A program made the translations under genes and the position numbers. Shown here piece by piece: positions 46,992-58,976 of a DNA stretch of 64,000 nucleotides (the stretch's first letter is position 1; the number at the start of each line of letters is the position of its first letter). Under the pieces are notes generated by a model. It saw nothing but the letters and a program-made list of their open reading frames with translations, made no database searches and had not been told where the DNA came from. The stretch lies in the NCBI GenBank assembly GCA_016744775.1, contig JADGDS010000008.1:62001-126000 (forward strand). Direction: 5' to 3'. Origin of the DNA: Candidatus Marithrix sp. (GTDB lineage: Bacteria; Pseudomonadota; Gammaproteobacteria; Beggiatoales; Beggiatoaceae).

Positions 46992-47352
46992 TTGTCATAG
47001 TATAATCAGCATAGCCACCTGTTGATCCCAGAGTAATTTTAACTAGATTGCTTTTACGATTTTTTGACCAGCCGGGAGAAGGCAATTTGCCATACCAAGA
47101 TTTTGCCTGATTTTTTCGAGTAAAAAATTTACCACTACGGTTTTTGTAAATAGCAAGATCAAAAACAGCATTGTTTTTAATTGATGAAACTTGCACTTCC
47201 ATCCATTGCCCAGATCCTGTTTTTAAAAAATGTTGACTAGTAGTGCCATGTACTATTTCACCTTCAATGATGTTAGAACTAGCTGCATAAGTTGGAATAG
47301 CAAATATACTATAAATAATAATTATAGTATATAATAGTATATATTTATACAT
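46960..47352 (-). CDS. Secreted small protein of unknown function
   Basis: This 130-residue protein has a signal peptide ending AIPTYA and a beta-rich domain (GEIVHGTTSQHFLKTGSGQW, VFDLAIYKNRSGKFF). It resembles small PPC-like secreted domains, but I cannot name a family. It is convergent with bioH and overlaps it by 32 bases. There is no functional clue. Confidence 0.6.
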   Translation of the reverse strand: MYKYILLYTIIIIYSIFAIPTYAASSNIIEGEIVHGTTSQHFLKTGSGQWMEVQVSSIKNNAVFDLAIYKNRSGKFFTRKNQAKSWYGKLPSPGWSKNRKSNLVKITLGSTGGYADYTMTIKIDSYDWKD

Positions 47353-47477
47353 ATAAATTGCTCCTGAATAAAATTAAAATTAAATTTAAATTTAAATATA
47401 TACCTTGTGAATCAATTAATCAAGCATTATAATGTTATATTTCTAATTTTAATTTAATTAAGGAGACTAAATCTTCA

Positions 47478-47693
47478 ATGCCATCAGTACGTGTCAAAGA
47501 AAATGAACCATTTGAGGTTGCTATCCGTCGTTTTAAACGTTATTGTGAAAAAGCAGGGATTTTAGCCGAAGTACATCGTCGTGAATATTACGAAAAACCA
47601 ACTTCAATCCGTAAACGTAAAGCTGCCGCTGCTGTTAAACGTCAGAGCAAAAGAATGAACCGTGATATTTTACGTCGCGAACGTCTTTATTAA
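47478..47693 (+). CDS. rpsU: 30S ribosomal protein S21
   Basis: This 71-residue protein starts [21 protein letters not shown] and carries the basic tail [18 protein letters not shown]. It heads the macromolecular synthesis operon rpsU-yqeY-dnaG-rpoD. An AAGGAG site precedes the ATG. Confidence 0.98.
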   Translation: MPSVRVKENEPFEVAIRRFKRYCEKAGILAEVHRREYYEKPTSIRKRKAAAAVKRQSKRMNRDILRRERLY

Positions 47694-47696
47694 GTT

Positions 47697-48146
47697 ATGA
47701 CTGAATCTCTCAAACAGAAGATTACAGAGGATATGAAAACCGCGATGCGTGCTAAGGATAAGCCGCGTTTAGGTGTGATACGTTTAATTCTAGCTGCTAT
47801 TAAACAAAAAGAAGTTGATGAACGTATAGAATTAGATGAAAAACAAATCATAGTAATCTTAGATAAAATGCTCAAACAACGGCGAGATTCTTTGACACAG
47901 TTTGAAAAAGCTGATCGTCAAGATTTGGTAGATCAAGAAGCCTTTGAAATTGAAATTATACAAATTTATATGCCGCAAGCTTTAACTGAAGCTGAATTAA
48001 AAGATTTAATTGAAACTGCAATTAGTGAAACCGCAGCAGTTTCTATGAAAGATCTTGGTAAACTAATGGCACATCTCAAACCAAAAGTACAGGGACGTAC
48101 TGATATGAGAGCTTTAAGTGCTAATCTAAAACAACGTTTGAGTTAG
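47697..48146 (+). CDS. YqeY / GatB-like domain protein
   Basis: This 149-residue protein belongs to the GatB/YqeY family, which is often found between rpsU and dnaG. SLKQKITEDMKTAMRAKDKPRLGVIRLILAAIK and MKDLGKLMAHLKPKVQGR are diagnostic. It may assist tRNA-dependent amidation or a related function, but its role is not settled. Confidence 0.92.
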   Translation: MTESLKQKITEDMKTAMRAKDKPRLGVIRLILAAIKQKEVDERIELDEKQIIVILDKMLKQRRDSLTQFEKADRQDLVDQEAFEIEIIQIYMPQALTEAELKDLIETAISETAAVSMKDLGKLMAHLKPKVQGRTDMRALSANLKQRLS

Positions 48147-48155
48147 ATTCCCCTC

Positions 48156-48171
48156 CCACCCTTCGGGGTGG
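48156..48171 (+). promoter_or_regulatory. CCACCC-TTCG-GGGTGG hairpin before dnaG
   Basis: A six-pair GC stem with a stable TTCG tetraloop lies nine bases before the dnaG ATG. There is no T run, so it is not a classical terminator. GGGGTGG, the only SD-like purine stretch before dnaG, is in the stem, so it could limit dnaG translation or act as an mRNA processing or attenuation element as in the E. coli operon. Confidence 0.5.
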
Positions 48172-48180
48172 CATAAAAAA

Positions 48181-49914
48181 ATGCGTATTCCTCGCAATTT
48201 TATTGATAGATTAATTAATCGTGTTGACCTTGTTGATTTAATAAATAGTTATATATCGCTACGTAAAACTGGTATAAATTATAAAGCATGTTGCCCATTT
48301 CATAATGAAAAAACACCTTCATTTACAGTTAATGCTGAAAAGCAGTTTTATTATTGTTTTGGTTGTGGTACACATGGTACTGCTATAACTTTCCTGATAA
48401 ATTATAAAAATTTAAGTTTTTTTGAAGCAGTTGAAGAATTAGCGTCGAGGCTTGGTATAGAAATGGAATATGAACAAGGTAGTTCACCAGCTAGTGCAAT
48501 GAAATCTTATGAGGAATTATATCAGTTAATGATAGAAGCTTCAAAGTTTTTTAAGCAACAATTACGCAATTCTACTAAAGCAATCAATTATTTAAAAACA
48601 CGAGGTGTTAGTGGAGAAATAGCGCGTGATTTTGGTTTAGGTTATGCTCCAGCAGAATGGGATGTACTGTTAAAAACATTAGGTACAACTCCTGAAAAAC
48701 GAACCGCTTTACTCAAAACTGGCTTAATTAAACAAAACGAATCTGGACATCGTTATGATAGGTTTCGTGATCGAGTGATGTTTCCAATTTTAGATAAAAG
48801 AGGAAGAATTATTGCATTTGGTGGGCGAACTATTAATCAAACTAATAAACATGAACCAAAATATATAAACTCTCCTGAAACTGAACTATTTAAAAAAAGA
48901 CATGAATTATATGGTTGGTATTTAGCTAGTAAACTACGTCCTTTGAAAAACATCATTGTAGTTGAAGGTTATACAGATGTTATAGCTTTAGCACAAGCCG
49001 GAATAAAAAACGTGGTTGCAACTTTAGGTACAGCAATTAGCGAAGATCATATAAAAATTTTATTTAGTCGAGTATCGGAAATTATTTTTAGTTTTGATGG
49101 AGATAAAGCTGGACAAAAAGCGGCTTGGCGAGCTTTAGAAACTTCGTTACCATTAATTCATGCAGGGCGACAAGTGAATTTTTTGTTTTTACCATCAGAA
49201 CACGATCCAGATAGTTTAGTGCGTCAAGAGGGTATGCAAAGTTTTACTACTCGCCTCACGAGAGCAATACCTTTATCAAATTATTTATTTGATACTTTAA
49301 TACAACAAGTTAATTTAAATATTCCCGAAGGGCGGGCTGCTTTATTTGAGAAAGCAAAAGCCTTATTAACACGTTTGCCTGATGGAGCTTACAAAGAGCA
49401 AATGTGGCATAAATTAAAACAAACCACTTATCAAGCACCACCAAAGTCTAAGCGTAGAATAAATTCTAAAAATTTTAAACAAATAACCAGTTTAAGAGAA
49501 CTTTCATTAGTACATCAGGCTATAGTATGCTTATTGCATAAACCAGCATTATCTCAATTAATTGAAAATCTTGAACAATTAAATGTTTTAAAATCTAAAG
49601 ATATCACACTACTATATGAATTAATTGAATTCACACTAAAAAATCCTCAATTAACTTTAGATGAACTTTGTGAACATTGGCGTGATACTGAATATACACA
49701 GATTATAAATAAATTAGCTGCACAAAAAGCATTGTTCACAGAAACTAATATTAATATTGAGAAAGATTTTTTAGGGGCGATCAACCGCTTGTATGAAGAT
49801 TACATGAATCAACGTATGGATTTTTTAACGCATAAAGTTACATCTTTGACTGCCAAAGAAAAACAAGAATTGCAATCTTTATACAAATCTCGTGGTCAAA
49901 ATTCACAATATTAG
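48181..49914 (+). CDS. dnaG: DNA primase
   Basis: This 577-residue primase has the CHC2 zinc finger (C38, H41, C59, C62), a TOPRIM core with VVEGYTDVIAL and FSFDGDKAGQKAAWRAL, and a C-terminal helicase-binding domain. It begins MRIPRNFIDRLINRVD, with no ribosome-binding site other than that in the upstream hairpin. It is followed 18 bases later by rpoD. Confidence 0.97.
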   Translation: MRIPRNFIDRLINRVDLVDLINSYISLRKTGINYKACCPFHNEKTPSFTVNAEKQFYYCFGCGTHGTAITFLINYKNLSFFEAVEELASRLGIEMEYEQGSSPASAMKSYEELYQLMIEASKFFKQQLRNSTKAINYLKTRGVSGEIARDFGLGYAPAEWDVLLKTLGTTPEKRTALLKTGLIKQNESGHRYDRFRDRVMFPILDKRGRIIAFGGRTINQTNKHEPKYINSPETELFKKRHELYGWYLASKLRPLKNIIVVEGYTDVIALAQAGIKNVVATLGTAISEDHIKILFSRVSEIIFSFDGDKAGQKAAWRALETSLPLIHAGRQVNFLFLPSEHDPDSLVRQEGMQSFTTRLTRAIPLSNYLFDTLIQQVNLNIPEGRAALFEKAKALLTRLPDGAYKEQMWHKLKQTTYQAPPKSKRRINSKNFKQITSLRELSLVHQAIVCLLHKPALSQLIENLEQLNVLKSKDITLLYELIEFTLKNPQLTLDELCEHWRDTEYTQIINKLAAQKALFTETNINIEKDFLGAINRLYEDYMNQRMDFLTHKVTSLTAKEKQELQSLYKSRGQNSQY

Positions 49915-49932
49915 AACTGATAAAAAAGGATT

Positions 49933-51723
49933 ATGAACCAAGAGCAACAGCAATCACAATTAAAGGCACTCATTGCAAAAGGTAAAGAACAAGGTTTTTT
50001 AACCTATCATGAAGTAAATGATCATTTACCTGATGATATTGTAGATCAAGAACACATTGATAATATTGTGAATATAATCAATGAAATGGGTATTCCTGTA
50101 CATGAATTTGCACCTGACGCAGATGTATTATTAATTTCTGAAACAACCGTTGCGGATGAGGAGGCGGCTGAAGAGGCAGCGGCTGCTTTAGCCAGTGTTG
50201 ATGGTGAATTTGGGCGTACCACTGATCCTGTACGCATGTATATGCGTGAAATGGGTACAGTCGATTTATTGACGCGAGATGGTGAAATTAACATTGCTAA
50301 AGGTATTGAAGAAGGAACCTCTCAAGCATTATCAGCACTTGCTACTTATCCTGAAATAATCAATGATTTATTAAAGTATTACGATAAGGTTAAAGCTGGT
50401 GAACTAAAAATTTCTGAGATAATATCTGGGTTTAGTGATTCTCCACATGTTGACATTCCTATTGATATTGAAAATGCAATCAATGATGAAGATACTCTTA
50501 TTGATGAAGAGGCACTTTTGGATGAAGAAGAGGTTAGGCAACGTTTTAGTTCTTTAGCTCTATTACATGCTCAATTATCTGAAATAGAAGCCAATAAAGG
50601 TACTGATTCAGCTGAATATAAAAAATTACGTCAAGTAATTGCCAAGTACTTTTTACAATTTAAGATTGTACCAAGAGTAGTAGATGAATTAACCTATAAA
50701 TTACGTAATACCGTTAGTTTAATTCGCAAATTAGAGCAAAAAATTCGATACATTTGTATCTCTAAAATAGGAATGAAGAAGACTGAATTTATTTATTCTT
50801 TTCAGAAAAATATTACCAATAAAAATTGGGTTAATGATTTGTTAAATAGTGGCAAATCTTATGTGCCAAAATTAAAAATTAATGAAACCGAATTAAGAGC
50901 ATTGCAAGATCAGCTAATTTATTTTGAAAGTAAATGTCGTTTTAGCTTAGTTGAAATTAAGGATATTTATAGACGCATGTCTATTGGAGAGGCTAAAGCA
51001 CGACGCGCTAAAAAAGAGATGATTGAAGCTAATTTACGTTTAGTTATTTCTATAGCGAAAAAATATACTAATCGTGGTTTGCAATTTCTTGATTTAATTC
51101 AAGAAGGTAATATTGGTCTGATGAAGGCAGTAGATAAATTTGAATATAAACGTGGTTATAAATTTTCTACTTATGCTACATGGTGGATTCGTCAAGCAAT
51201 TACACGTTCAATAGCTGACCAAGCTCGTACCATTCGTATTCCTGTTCATATGATTGAAACTATTAATAAACTTAATAGGGTATCGCGACAAATTTTACAA
51301 CAAAAGGGGCGTGATGCTACTCCAGAAGAGTTAGCCGAACATATGGAAATGCCGGAAGATAAGGTACGAAAAGTGTTGAAAATTGCTAAAGAGCCTATTT
51401 CAATGGAAACTCCAATTGGGGATGATGATGATTCACATTTAGGTGATTTTATTGAAGATGCCAGCCTTGTAAGCCCAGTTGAATCGGCTACATTTGAAGG
51501 TTTGCGGCGTGCTACGCAAGATATGTTATATGGTTTAACACCTCGCGAAGCTAAAGTATTACGAATGCGTTTTGGAATTGATATGAATACTGATCATACA
51601 CTAGAAGAAGTGGGTAAACAATTTGATGTAACTCGTGAACGTATTCGTCAAATTGAGGCGAAAGCTTTACGAAAGCTTCGCCATCCAAGTAGATCCGATC
51701 CTTTACGTAGCTTTTTAGATTAA
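49933..51723 (+). CDS. rpoD: RNA polymerase sigma factor RpoD (sigma-70)
   Basis: The 596-residue primary sigma factor carries region 1.1, region 1.2 ([16 protein letters not shown]), region 2 ([64 protein letters not shown]), and region 4 ([32 protein letters not shown]). AAAAGGA precedes the ATG. It ends the operon and overlaps the convergent DUF1015 gene by nine bases. Confidence 0.98.
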   Translation: MNQEQQQSQLKALIAKGKEQGFLTYHEVNDHLPDDIVDQEHIDNIVNIINEMGIPVHEFAPDADVLLISETTVADEEAAEEAAAALASVDGEFGRTTDPVRMYMREMGTVDLLTRDGEINIAKGIEEGTSQALSALATYPEIINDLLKYYDKVKAGELKISEIISGFSDSPHVDIPIDIENAINDEDTLIDEEALLDEEEVRQRFSSLALLHAQLSEIEANKGTDSAEYKKLRQVIAKYFLQFKIVPRVVDELTYKLRNTVSLIRKLEQKIRYICISKIGMKKTEFIYSFQKNITNKNWVNDLLNSGKSYVPKLKINETELRALQDQLIYFESKCRFSLVEIKDIYRRMSIGEAKARRAKKEMIEANLRLVISIAKKYTNRGLQFLDLIQEGNIGLMKAVDKFEYKRGYKFSTYATWWIRQAITRSIADQARTIRIPVHMIETINKLNRVSRQILQQKGRDATPEELAEHMEMPEDKVRKVLKIAKEPISMETPIGDDDDSHLGDFIEDASLVSPVESATFEGLRRATQDMLYGLTPREAKVLRMRFGIDMNTDHTLEEVGKQFDVTRERIRQIEAKALRKLRHPSRSDPLRSFLD

Positions 51724-52920
51724 TTGATGTGAAACAATGCCATCAGCCAATTTGGGTTCAAACCAAGTTGATTTTGGTGGCATTACTTGTTCTGCATCAG
51801 CTACTGCCATCAGAGCTTGCATAGAAGTCGGATATAATGCAAAAGCCACTGTCATTTCACCACTATTAACTCGTTTTTCTAATCCTGATAAACCACGAAT
51901 ACCACCTACAAAATCAATACGTTTATCACGACGCAAATCTTCAATTGCTAAAATTGGTGTCAATATATGATCAGTTAATAAACTAACATCAAGACTTGCA
52001 ACCGGATCATTGTTAGGAATTTTATCTGAGTGTATCTCTAATTTATACCATTGTCCATCTAGGTACATACCAAACTCACGAGGATGTTGTGGTTTTATTG
52101 GTTCTTTATGTGCATTAATATTGAATGATTGACTTATACGATCTAAAAATTCATCAATAGTTAATCCATTTAAGTCTTGGACAACACGATTATAATCAAG
52201 AATTTGCATTTGATTATCTGGAAAAATTACACTTAAAAAATAATTATTGGCTTGTCGTTGTGCAGCGACTCGTGATGCCGCTGCTGAGCGATGATGTCCA
52301 TCTGCAATATACAAACAATCCATATCATCAAAAGTAGTAGTGATGATATTTATATCAGATGGATTATCTACAATCCATAGTTGATGAATTACACCATCAT
52401 CTGCGGTGACATTAACTGTAGGAGTATTTGTTGTTAGCTTAGTTACTAATTCATCTATAACTTGATTATGTTTATAAGTTAAAAAAACTGGACCTGTTTG
52501 TGCATTTAATGCGTCGATTTGACGTACTCTATCATCTTCTTTGTCAGGGCGAGTGAACTCATGTTTACGAATACGATTACTGTTATAATCATTAACACTG
52601 GCAACAGCAACTAGACCAGTTTGTTGATGTTGATTCATAGTCAAGCTATACAAATAATAACAATCTTGCGTATCTTGTTTTAAGATGCCATTTTGAAGCA
52701 TATTTTGCAGATTTTCTGCACCTTTGGCATATACTTGTTCACTATAAGGATTAGTATTTACTGGTAAATCTATTTCCGGTTTAGAAATATGCAAAAAACT
52801 CCAAGGGCGTTTATTTGCACGAATACGTGCTTCTTCAGTATTTAGTACATCATAAGGTGGTGCAATTACCTGACTTGTATATTCAGGTAAAGGGCGTAAG
52901 CCAGCAAAGGGACGAATCAA
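51715..52920 (-). CDS. DUF1015 family protein
   Basis: This 401-residue protein starts [25 protein letters not shown], the hallmark of DUF1015 (SerK-like) proteins, and has [18 protein letters not shown] and [28 protein letters not shown]. In archaea some members act as serine kinases; the bacterial role is unclear. It is convergent with rpoD. Confidence 0.9.
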   Translation of the reverse strand: MIRPFAGLRPLPEYTSQVIAPPYDVLNTEEARIRANKRPWSFLHISKPEIDLPVNTNPYSEQVYAKGAENLQNMLQNGILKQDTQDCYYLYSLTMNQHQQTGLVAVASVNDYNSNRIRKHEFTRPDKEDDRVRQIDALNAQTGPVFLTYKHNQVIDELVTKLTTNTPTVNVTADDGVIHQLWIVDNPSDINIITTTFDDMDCLYIADGHHRSAAASRVAAQRQANNYFLSVIFPDNQMQILDYNRVVQDLNGLTIDEFLDRISQSFNINAHKEPIKPQHPREFGMYLDGQWYKLEIHSDKIPNNDPVASLDVSLLTDHILTPILAIEDLRRDKRIDFVGGIRGLSGLEKRVNSGEMTVAFALYPTSMQALMAVADAEQVMPPKSTWFEPKLADGIVSHQLI

Positions 52921-52976
52921 TGGAATTACTCCTGATGGGGAAATTTATTTATAACTAAAAATTAGGTATTTAAAAT

Positions 52977-53702
52977 ATGCGTATTAATGATCCTGTTTTC
53001 AAGAATAGAGTAGTTGTTGGTAATGAAGAGTTTCCAAAAAGAACTTGGATATGGCTTATTATGATTATTCTGATAGTTACTGTAATAGGCAGTTTAATTT
53101 ATTTGTTTCCTAAAACTACTCAATTTCAAAAAGTAGAGTCTAAGCCTGAACCGAAACCTGAACCTAAAATAATATTAGAACCGACTATTCCCATAGCAAA
53201 AGTAGAAGAAAAAACAGAAATTGAAGAACAACAATTAGAAGAATTATCTGATGAAGTTAAATTTTTGTTAATTCAGGCAAAAGAACAAATTAAAAGGAGA
53301 CGATTAACCAACGAAAAAACTAATAGTGCTTATGTAATATATAAAAAAATAGTAGCTATAGCACCAAATGCTACAGCTACAATAAATTTATATAATGATA
53401 TAATAAATAGCTTATTAGCACGCGCTGAGCGACAGATGAATAAACAAAAATATACTACTCCAGTTAATAATAATGCTTTAAACACTTATAGAAAAATTTT
53501 AAAAATTGCACCGAATAATACTAAGGCACAAAATGGAATCATAGAAATAGTTAATACTTATTATAAATTAGCGATCAAAAAACAACAACAGAAAAGATAT
53601 AAATCTAGTTTATTTTGGATTGAAAAAGGCTTAGAAGTTATAGCTGATGATATTAAATTAATTAAATTAAAACAAGAAGTCACAAAACATATAACACAAT
53701 AA
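52977..53702 (+). CDS. TPR-like membrane-anchored protein
   Basis: This 241-residue protein has one transmembrane helix (IWLIMIILIVTVIGSLIYLF), then a Pro/Glu/Lys-rich linker and three helical repeat units (YVIYKKIVAIAPNATATINL, NTYRKILKIAPNNTKAQNGI, and the last helix with SSLFWIEKGLEVI). The repeats resemble TPRs. No function can be deduced. The next gene is a polysaccharide deacetylase 64 bases later. Confidence 0.65.
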   Translation: MRINDPVFKNRVVVGNEEFPKRTWIWLIMIILIVTVIGSLIYLFPKTTQFQKVESKPEPKPEPKIILEPTIPIAKVEEKTEIEEQQLEELSDEVKFLLIQAKEQIKRRRLTNEKTNSAYVIYKKIVAIAPNATATINLYNDIINSLLARAERQMNKQKYTTPVNNNALNTYRKILKIAPNNTKAQNGIIEIVNTYYKLAIKKQQQKRYKSSLFWIEKGLEVIADDIKLIKLKQEVTKHITQ

Positions 53703-53766
53703 AAGAAATTATATGGTGTATTTATTGCTAATAGGGATTTTATTTCACTATTAATCAAATAAATAT

Positions 53767-54801
53767 ATGTCGCCTAATATTCGTTCTTTTATACGTGATC
53801 TCGCAGCTGATTTGCTTTATGCTACTGGTATTACACAGCCTTCAAATAGAATCAAAGATCATCCATTTTCTATTGTAACTTTTCATCGTGTATTACCTGC
53901 AGAACTATTGAAATCATATCCTATTAATGGCATTGCAGTGACACCTGATGAGTTTGCGTGGTTTGTAAAGATTTTTAAAAAACATTTTGTTTGTGGAACC
54001 TTGTCTGAAAATTTTGCGCGTTGGCAAGCTGGTGAAATTACAGAACGCCCTTTACTTAGTATTACTTTCGATGATGGGCAATTAGATAATTTTCTTTATG
54101 CTCAACCGATATTAAAAGCCGCTAAAATTCCTGCCACTTTTTTTGCTGTGACAAATGGTGTTGAACACAATGATACTTTATGGTATGACCGTTTAGCTTA
54201 CGCTATTGTTAAGTTATTTGAGCAAGAACCAAAAAATCTTGAGCATTATCTTAATGAATTAAACTTGACAGCAACTGGTACAGCTCATGAAATTGCTATC
54301 AGCATCGTTGAACAAGCTAAAGCTGTTAATGCTGATCAACGTTTAAATTGGGTTAAACAATTTGAACAAGCTGTTGGTGGTTTAGCTCGCCCTGATTGGG
54401 ATGGTATGATGAATTGGCAGCAATTAGCTGAATTGGCAAAAAATGGTCATGAAATTGGTTCTCATTCTATATCACATCCCATTTTACCTTTATGTAATGA
54501 TACTGAATTGCAAGATGAAATAGTTTTATCGCGTAAAATACTTCAAGAGAATCTTAATACTCCAATTAAATCTTTTTGTTATCCCAATGGAGATGGTGAT
54601 GAGCGTACTGTTAGTGTTATAAAAGAAGCTGGTTATAGTCAAGCAGTTACTACTAAATGGGGGCAAAATAAGCATGGTATTTCTCCATTTCTGTTGAAGC
54701 GTTTTGATATTCAAAGTCAAACTAGCCGTTGCAGAAAAGGTGATTTATCTGTAGCGCGTTTGGCATGGCGATTAAGTCCATTTTTTCCTAAGAGGATGTA
54801 A
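53767..54801 (+). CDS. Polysaccharide deacetylase (NodB-like)
   Basis: This 344-residue CE4-family enzyme has ITFDDGQLDNF (TFDDG motif near residue 100) and HEIGSHSISHPIL with the metal-binding HSxxHP near residue 237. It probably deacetylates a surface polysaccharide. It is two bases upstream of a glycosyltransferase, so the two form an operon for cell-envelope sugar assembly. Confidence 0.88.
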   Translation: MSPNIRSFIRDLAADLLYATGITQPSNRIKDHPFSIVTFHRVLPAELLKSYPINGIAVTPDEFAWFVKIFKKHFVCGTLSENFARWQAGEITERPLLSITFDDGQLDNFLYAQPILKAAKIPATFFAVTNGVEHNDTLWYDRLAYAIVKLFEQEPKNLEHYLNELNLTATGTAHEIAISIVEQAKAVNADQRLNWVKQFEQAVGGLARPDWDGMMNWQQLAELAKNGHEIGSHSISHPILPLCNDTELQDEIVLSRKILQENLNTPIKSFCYPNGDGDERTVSVIKEAGYSQAVTTKWGQNKHGISPFLLKRFDIQSQTSRCRKGDLSVARLAWRLSPFFPKRM

Positions 54802-54803
54802 TA

Positions 54804-55973
54804 ATGCGTATTGCTTATCTTGTTAGTCAATATCCAGCTCCTTCACATACTTTTATTCGTCGTGAAGTTGAAGAATTACGTAATCGTGGGCTTGACATTC
54901 AAACTTTTAGTATTAGATCACCTTTGGCAGCAGAAATAATATCTGCTAATGATCGTAGGGAACATGAAAATACTTGGTATTTGTTACCAGCATCGCCGCT
55001 ATTATTAATATGGCCACATTTTCTATCATTAATACTACATCCGATTCGATATTTTAAAACTCTGAAATTAGCATTTAATCATAGTACACCGGGTATTAGT
55101 TTACATCCACTATTTTATTTTACTGAAGCAATTTATTTAGCAGCAGAATTAAAGCGGCGTAAAATTACACATTTACATAATCATTTTGCTCAAGCTGGAG
55201 CAATTGTAGGTTTACTAGCTAGCCGCTATTTAAATATAAAATGGAGTTTTACTGTTCATGGAACCAGTGAATTTGATGGTGCGGCTGGTTCATTATTAAA
55301 TGATAAATTAGCAGCGGCTGAATTTGTACCTTGTGTATCTTATTTTGGTCGCGCTCAAGTAATGCGCTTGGTAAATCCAATTCATTGGTCAAAATTATTT
55401 ATTTCTCGTTGTGGAGTAGATTTAGAAAATATGCCTCAGCGAACCGAAGATAATCATGAAACTATACGTATTTTATGTGTAGCGCGTTTATCTCCAGAAA
55501 AAGGTATTATTGGATTAATTGAAGCTTTTGCCAAAGCCTTACAACAAAACCCTAATTTAGAACTCAGAATAATTGGAGAAGGCTCAGATCGCCCTATCAT
55601 AGAAAAAAACCTGACTAAAAATTGCCAATTACTTGGGCGAGCTTCAGAAGCAGAAGTATTTAAACAATTAGCCTCAACTGATATATTTGTAATCTCAAGT
55701 TTTATGGAAGGATTACCGGTAGTATTAATGGAAGCATTAGCGATTAAAGTACCGGTTATAGCACCTTGTGTTGCTGGAATTCCAGAATTGGTAACAGATG
55801 GAAAATCAGGCTTATTATTTAGCCCCTCTAATTGGGAACAATTAAGCGAATGTATATTAAAACTAAGCAATGATAAAGAATTACGTAACAAATTAGCAGC
55901 AGAAGGGCAACAACGAGTACAAGCAGAATTTGATATTAAACGCGCTGTTGAACCTTTGTTGTTGAAATTTTAG
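54804..55973 (+). CDS. Glycosyltransferase family 4 protein
   Basis: This 389-residue GT-B enzyme has VSQYPAPSHTFIRREVEELR near the start, VARLSPEKGIIGLIEAFAKAL in the middle, and SSFMEGLPVVLMEALAIKVPVIA near the nucleotide-binding end. It likely builds a surface polysaccharide, in agreement with the adjacent deacetylase. The sugar specificity is unknown. Confidence 0.88.
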   Translation: MRIAYLVSQYPAPSHTFIRREVEELRNRGLDIQTFSIRSPLAAEIISANDRREHENTWYLLPASPLLLIWPHFLSLILHPIRYFKTLKLAFNHSTPGISLHPLFYFTEAIYLAAELKRRKITHLHNHFAQAGAIVGLLASRYLNIKWSFTVHGTSEFDGAAGSLLNDKLAAAEFVPCVSYFGRAQVMRLVNPIHWSKLFISRCGVDLENMPQRTEDNHETIRILCVARLSPEKGIIGLIEAFAKALQQNPNLELRIIGEGSDRPIIEKNLTKNCQLLGRASEAEVFKQLASTDIFVISSFMEGLPVVLMEALAIKVPVIAPCVAGIPELVTDGKSGLLFSPSNWEQLSECILKLSNDKELRNKLAAEGQQRVQAEFDIKRAVEPLLLKF

Positions 55974-55976
55974 TAG

Positions 55977-56002
55977 GTTGGGCTGACGAAAGAAAGCCCA
56001 AC
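55977..56002. repeat. GTTGGGCT hairpin
   Basis: GTTGGGCT and AGCCCAAC pair around GACGAAAGAA just after the glycosyltransferase gene. Its arm sequence GTAGGTTGGGCTGACG recurs at 16343-16403. It could serve as a terminator for both convergent genes or be part of a dispersed palindromic element. Confidence 0.6.
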
Positions 56003-56015
56003 AATTCTACCTACC

Positions 56016-56678
56016 CTAAAATACAAAACGCGCAGGTTCAGGTGCGCCCAATAACGGCGTAATAGATGTTTCAAATAGAGTTTGAGTTTCTATATCATCT
56101 TCTGTTATACGATTAATTAATTGTGCCTGCATCACAGGTTGTTCGCCTACAATTGCAAATAAGCCACCTCCTTCTTTCAACTGTTCTTGAAAATGTGGCT
56201 GTAAAATTGGTACTGAGCCAGTTAGTACGATTACATCATAGTTATTGCCAATATGCCAACCATTAATCGCATCACCTACACTTAATTCAACATTATTAAT
56301 ATTCAAGCTATTCAACTTTGATTGAGCTGATTCGACAAAATCTTCAAAAATATCTACACTATCAACATGTTTTGCCGATTTCGCTAATAAAGCGGTGAAA
56401 TAACCACTACCAGTTCCAATTTCTAGCACATTGTCAGATGGATGAATCATTAAAGCTTGTAATATTCGCGCCTCAATTTTAGGCGACATCATAACTTGAG
56501 AATTTGCTAATGGAATTTCGGTATCAGCAAATGCTAAATGACGATACTTTTCTGGCACAAACTGTTCTCTAGGCACTTCAGCCATCAAATCTAAAACTCT
56601 TTGATCAAACATATTCCAAGGGCGAATTTGTTGTTCAACCATATTAAAACGAGCTTGCTCAAGATTAAAATCGGGCAT
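56016..56678 (-). CDS. pcm: Protein-L-isoaspartate O-methyltransferase
   Basis: This 220-residue SAM methyltransferase repairs isoaspartyl residues. It has MVEQQIRPWNMFDQRVLDLM, PREQFVP, and the SAM motif NVLEIGTGSGYFTALLAK. It is similar to the Pcm-like group found near thiC or tolC genes. Confidence 0.9.
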   Translation of the reverse strand: MPDFNLEQARFNMVEQQIRPWNMFDQRVLDLMAEVPREQFVPEKYRHLAFADTEIPLANSQVMMSPKIEARILQALMIHPSDNVLEIGTGSGYFTALLAKSAKHVDSVDIFEDFVESAQSKLNSLNINNVELSVGDAINGWHIGNNYDVIVLTGSVPILQPHFQEQLKEGGGLFAIVGEQPVMQAQLINRITEDDIETQTLFETSITPLLGAPEPARFVF

Positions 56679-56743
56679 TATTTATTCCTATATTAGTGGA
56701 TTTATTTATAAAGTGACTATATATTATATAATTTTTTCTATAA

Positions 56744-58357
<1,614 letters not shown>

Positions 58358-58365
58358 CTAACAAA

Positions 58366-58398
58366 AAACCTGACAGGTTTTAAAAACCTGTCAGGTTT
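58366..58398 (+). terminator. Long CCTGACAGG hairpin after thiC
   Basis: AAACCTGACAGGTTTT and its complement pair over 16 bases with almost no loop, just after thiC. It has a run of A before and TTTAG after, so it may terminate in either direction. The ACCTGACAGGT core also occurs near pyrC. Confidence 0.5.
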
Positions 58399-58424
58399 AG
58401 TTGCAGAAATAATTGAGGTGAATC

Positions 58425-58976
58425 ATGTTAGAATATTGTTTAAATTGTAACTATGAAAAAGCACTTGAACTAAAAATAGAACCCGTCACAATAACAGTGC
58501 GTGGTGAAGCTATTGAAACAATAGACGAATTTTATCAATGTCCAGTTTGTGAAGAAAAATTTACCACTAACTTAGAATATGATAGCTTAGAAAAAGCTTA
58601 TCGTGAATATCGTAGCCGTCATAATCTAGTACAACCCAATGAAATTCGTGATTGGCGTGAACACTATGGATTAACGCGAACTGAATTCAGCCGATTATTG
58701 GAATGGGAAGAAGCCACTTTAAATCGCATTGAACAAGGTGCTTTACAAGAAGTACCTGAAGATCAATGGCTTAAATTTATTATGGTACCTCAAAACTTGT
58801 TATACTTAATTATTAGCAAACCAGAAACTTTAAGTGCAGAAAAACGAGAACAATTGATAAGCCAATTATCTGCTAATAGAATTGTTGTTGAAACTTTACA
58901 ACGTTTTTATAACATCTTGCGGGAAAACTTTAGTGAGTTTAGCAAACCTAGGATCAGTAGAACAAAGCAAGCATGA
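58425..58976 (+). CDS. MqsA-like (YgiT zinc finger + HTH) regulator
   Basis: This 183-residue protein has a YgiT-type zinc finger (CLNC and CPVC about 35 residues apart) and a MqsA-like HTH (WREHYGLTRTEFSRLLEWEEATLNRIEQG). It is usually an antitoxin, but here no MqsR-like toxin is next to it. It overlaps the AlkD-like gene by four bases (ATGA), so the two are translationally coupled. Confidence 0.8.
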   Translation: MLEYCLNCNYEKALELKIEPVTITVRGEAIETIDEFYQCPVCEEKFTTNLEYDSLEKAYREYRSRHNLVQPNEIRDWREHYGLTRTEFSRLLEWEEATLNRIEQGALQEVPEDQWLKFIMVPQNLLYLIISKPETLSAEKREQLISQLSANRIVVETLQRFYNILRENFSEFSKPRISRTKQA

